Shown here piece by piece: positions 63,542 to 64,000 of a stretch of 64,000 bases of DNA. The translations under genes were made by a program, and so were the position numbers. Under the pieces are notes generated by a model. That model saw nothing but the letters and a program-made list of their open reading frames with translations. It was not told the origin of the DNA and made no database searches. How positions within the stretch are numbered: the stretch's first letter is position 1; each line of letters starts with the position of its first letter. The DNA lies in contig CM060080.1 in assembly GCA_030533445.1 (NCBI GenBank), forward strand, positions 7,923,717 through 7,987,716, written 5' to 3'. Origin of the DNA: Cyprinodon diabolis (Eukaryota > Chordata > Actinopteri > Cyprinodontiformes > Cyprinodontidae).

Positions 63542-64000
63542 AAAACAGAGATCCAAAGGAGACACTTTATGATGATAATTCCAGTCTAACGTTATAAGAT
63601 TATACGGCCATGTACAGCTTAGATAGTGATATGAGATGAGCCGAGGCTTCGAGGCGTGTGCCGAGGCATGGAGGGGGCGTTTCCCCGAAGCGCGTGTCGA
63701 GGCGTGATTCATTTAGAGGCAGGGCCAAAATTGATGACGTCCGAGGCCTCGCTACCGTGATACCACGTGACCGCTTCGGTATGTGGTTCGGGACGCGCAA
63801 GAATTTTGACAGGCATCTAAACAGCTTCAGTGTTCAGTCAAGATGTGGCAGTGGCAGTATGGAGGAGAGTTGCTGTCAGCTGGATAAAGTTTGGATAGTT
63901 TTGTCCTCTGTAAGGGACAGACTCTCATACTAGACTCTCATACTGGTTCAAGACCTGTCTCTCTCTTTTGAAAGTTGCGATTAAACTTAATTATTTTGGC
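63542..64000. other. Window end, GC-rich stretch with repeated CGAGGC words
   Basis: CGAGGCTTCGAGGCG, CGAAGCGCGTGTCGAGGCG and CGAGGCCTCG occur between 63640 and 63755. A 91-codon + strand ORF (63658-63933) has no family I recognise. It may be the edge of another transposon cut by the window. Confidence 0.35.

Overview
The window is nuclear DNA of a vertebrate, almost certainly a percomorph teleost. Genes are split by GT-AG introns, exons match vertebrate protein families, and introns are packed with fish-type repeats (hAT, pogo/Tigger, Tc1 and TTAA-site elements, L1 and Rex/L2-like LINEs, tRNA-derived SINEs). The species cannot be fixed from sequence alone; a killifish-like genome is possible.

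Three protein genes lie on the + strand. (1) A class I SAM-dependent methyltransferase-like gene has five well-supported exons between 643 and 6173; up to three less certain exons lie upstream (3-131, 224-, 401-), so its 5' end may be outside the window. (2) baz1a (ACF1, the large accessory subunit of ISWI remodellers) is complete: 29 coding exons from 12907 to 50217 join in frame to 1455 residues with WAC, DDT, WHIM, PHD and bromodomain regions in the family's order. (3) cfl2 (muscle-type cofilin) is complete: four coding exons from 53579 to 60278 encode 166 residues. The baz1a-cfl2 head-to-tail pair matches the neighbourhood of the human genes on chromosome 14q13 (from memory).

Baz1a acts in chromatin and cofilin-2 on actin filaments; nothing suggests a shared pathway, and their linkage is conserved synteny rather than an operon.

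Most remaining DNA is transposon-derived. Several insertions can be resolved to the base: a 541-bp hAT-like element (4793-5333) with an 8-bp target duplication; a 1253-bp hAT-like element (41203-42455) inside a THAP-bearing repeat, with an intact paralogous empty site at 2381; a pogo-like element (33110-34971) inside a second repeat whose empty copy sits in cfl2 intron 3; a Tigger-like MITE (29368-30024) inside another MITE; and a zinc-finger-bearing element (23063-23983) inside a further hAT-type MITE.

The most interesting pattern is that three unrelated non-autonomous families each keep an N-terminal DNA-binding segment of a transposase (THAP, BED finger, C2H2/BED-like finger) while the catalytic domain is gone. 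I found no CRISPR array, no rRNA, no bona fide tRNA gene and no prokaryote-type system.
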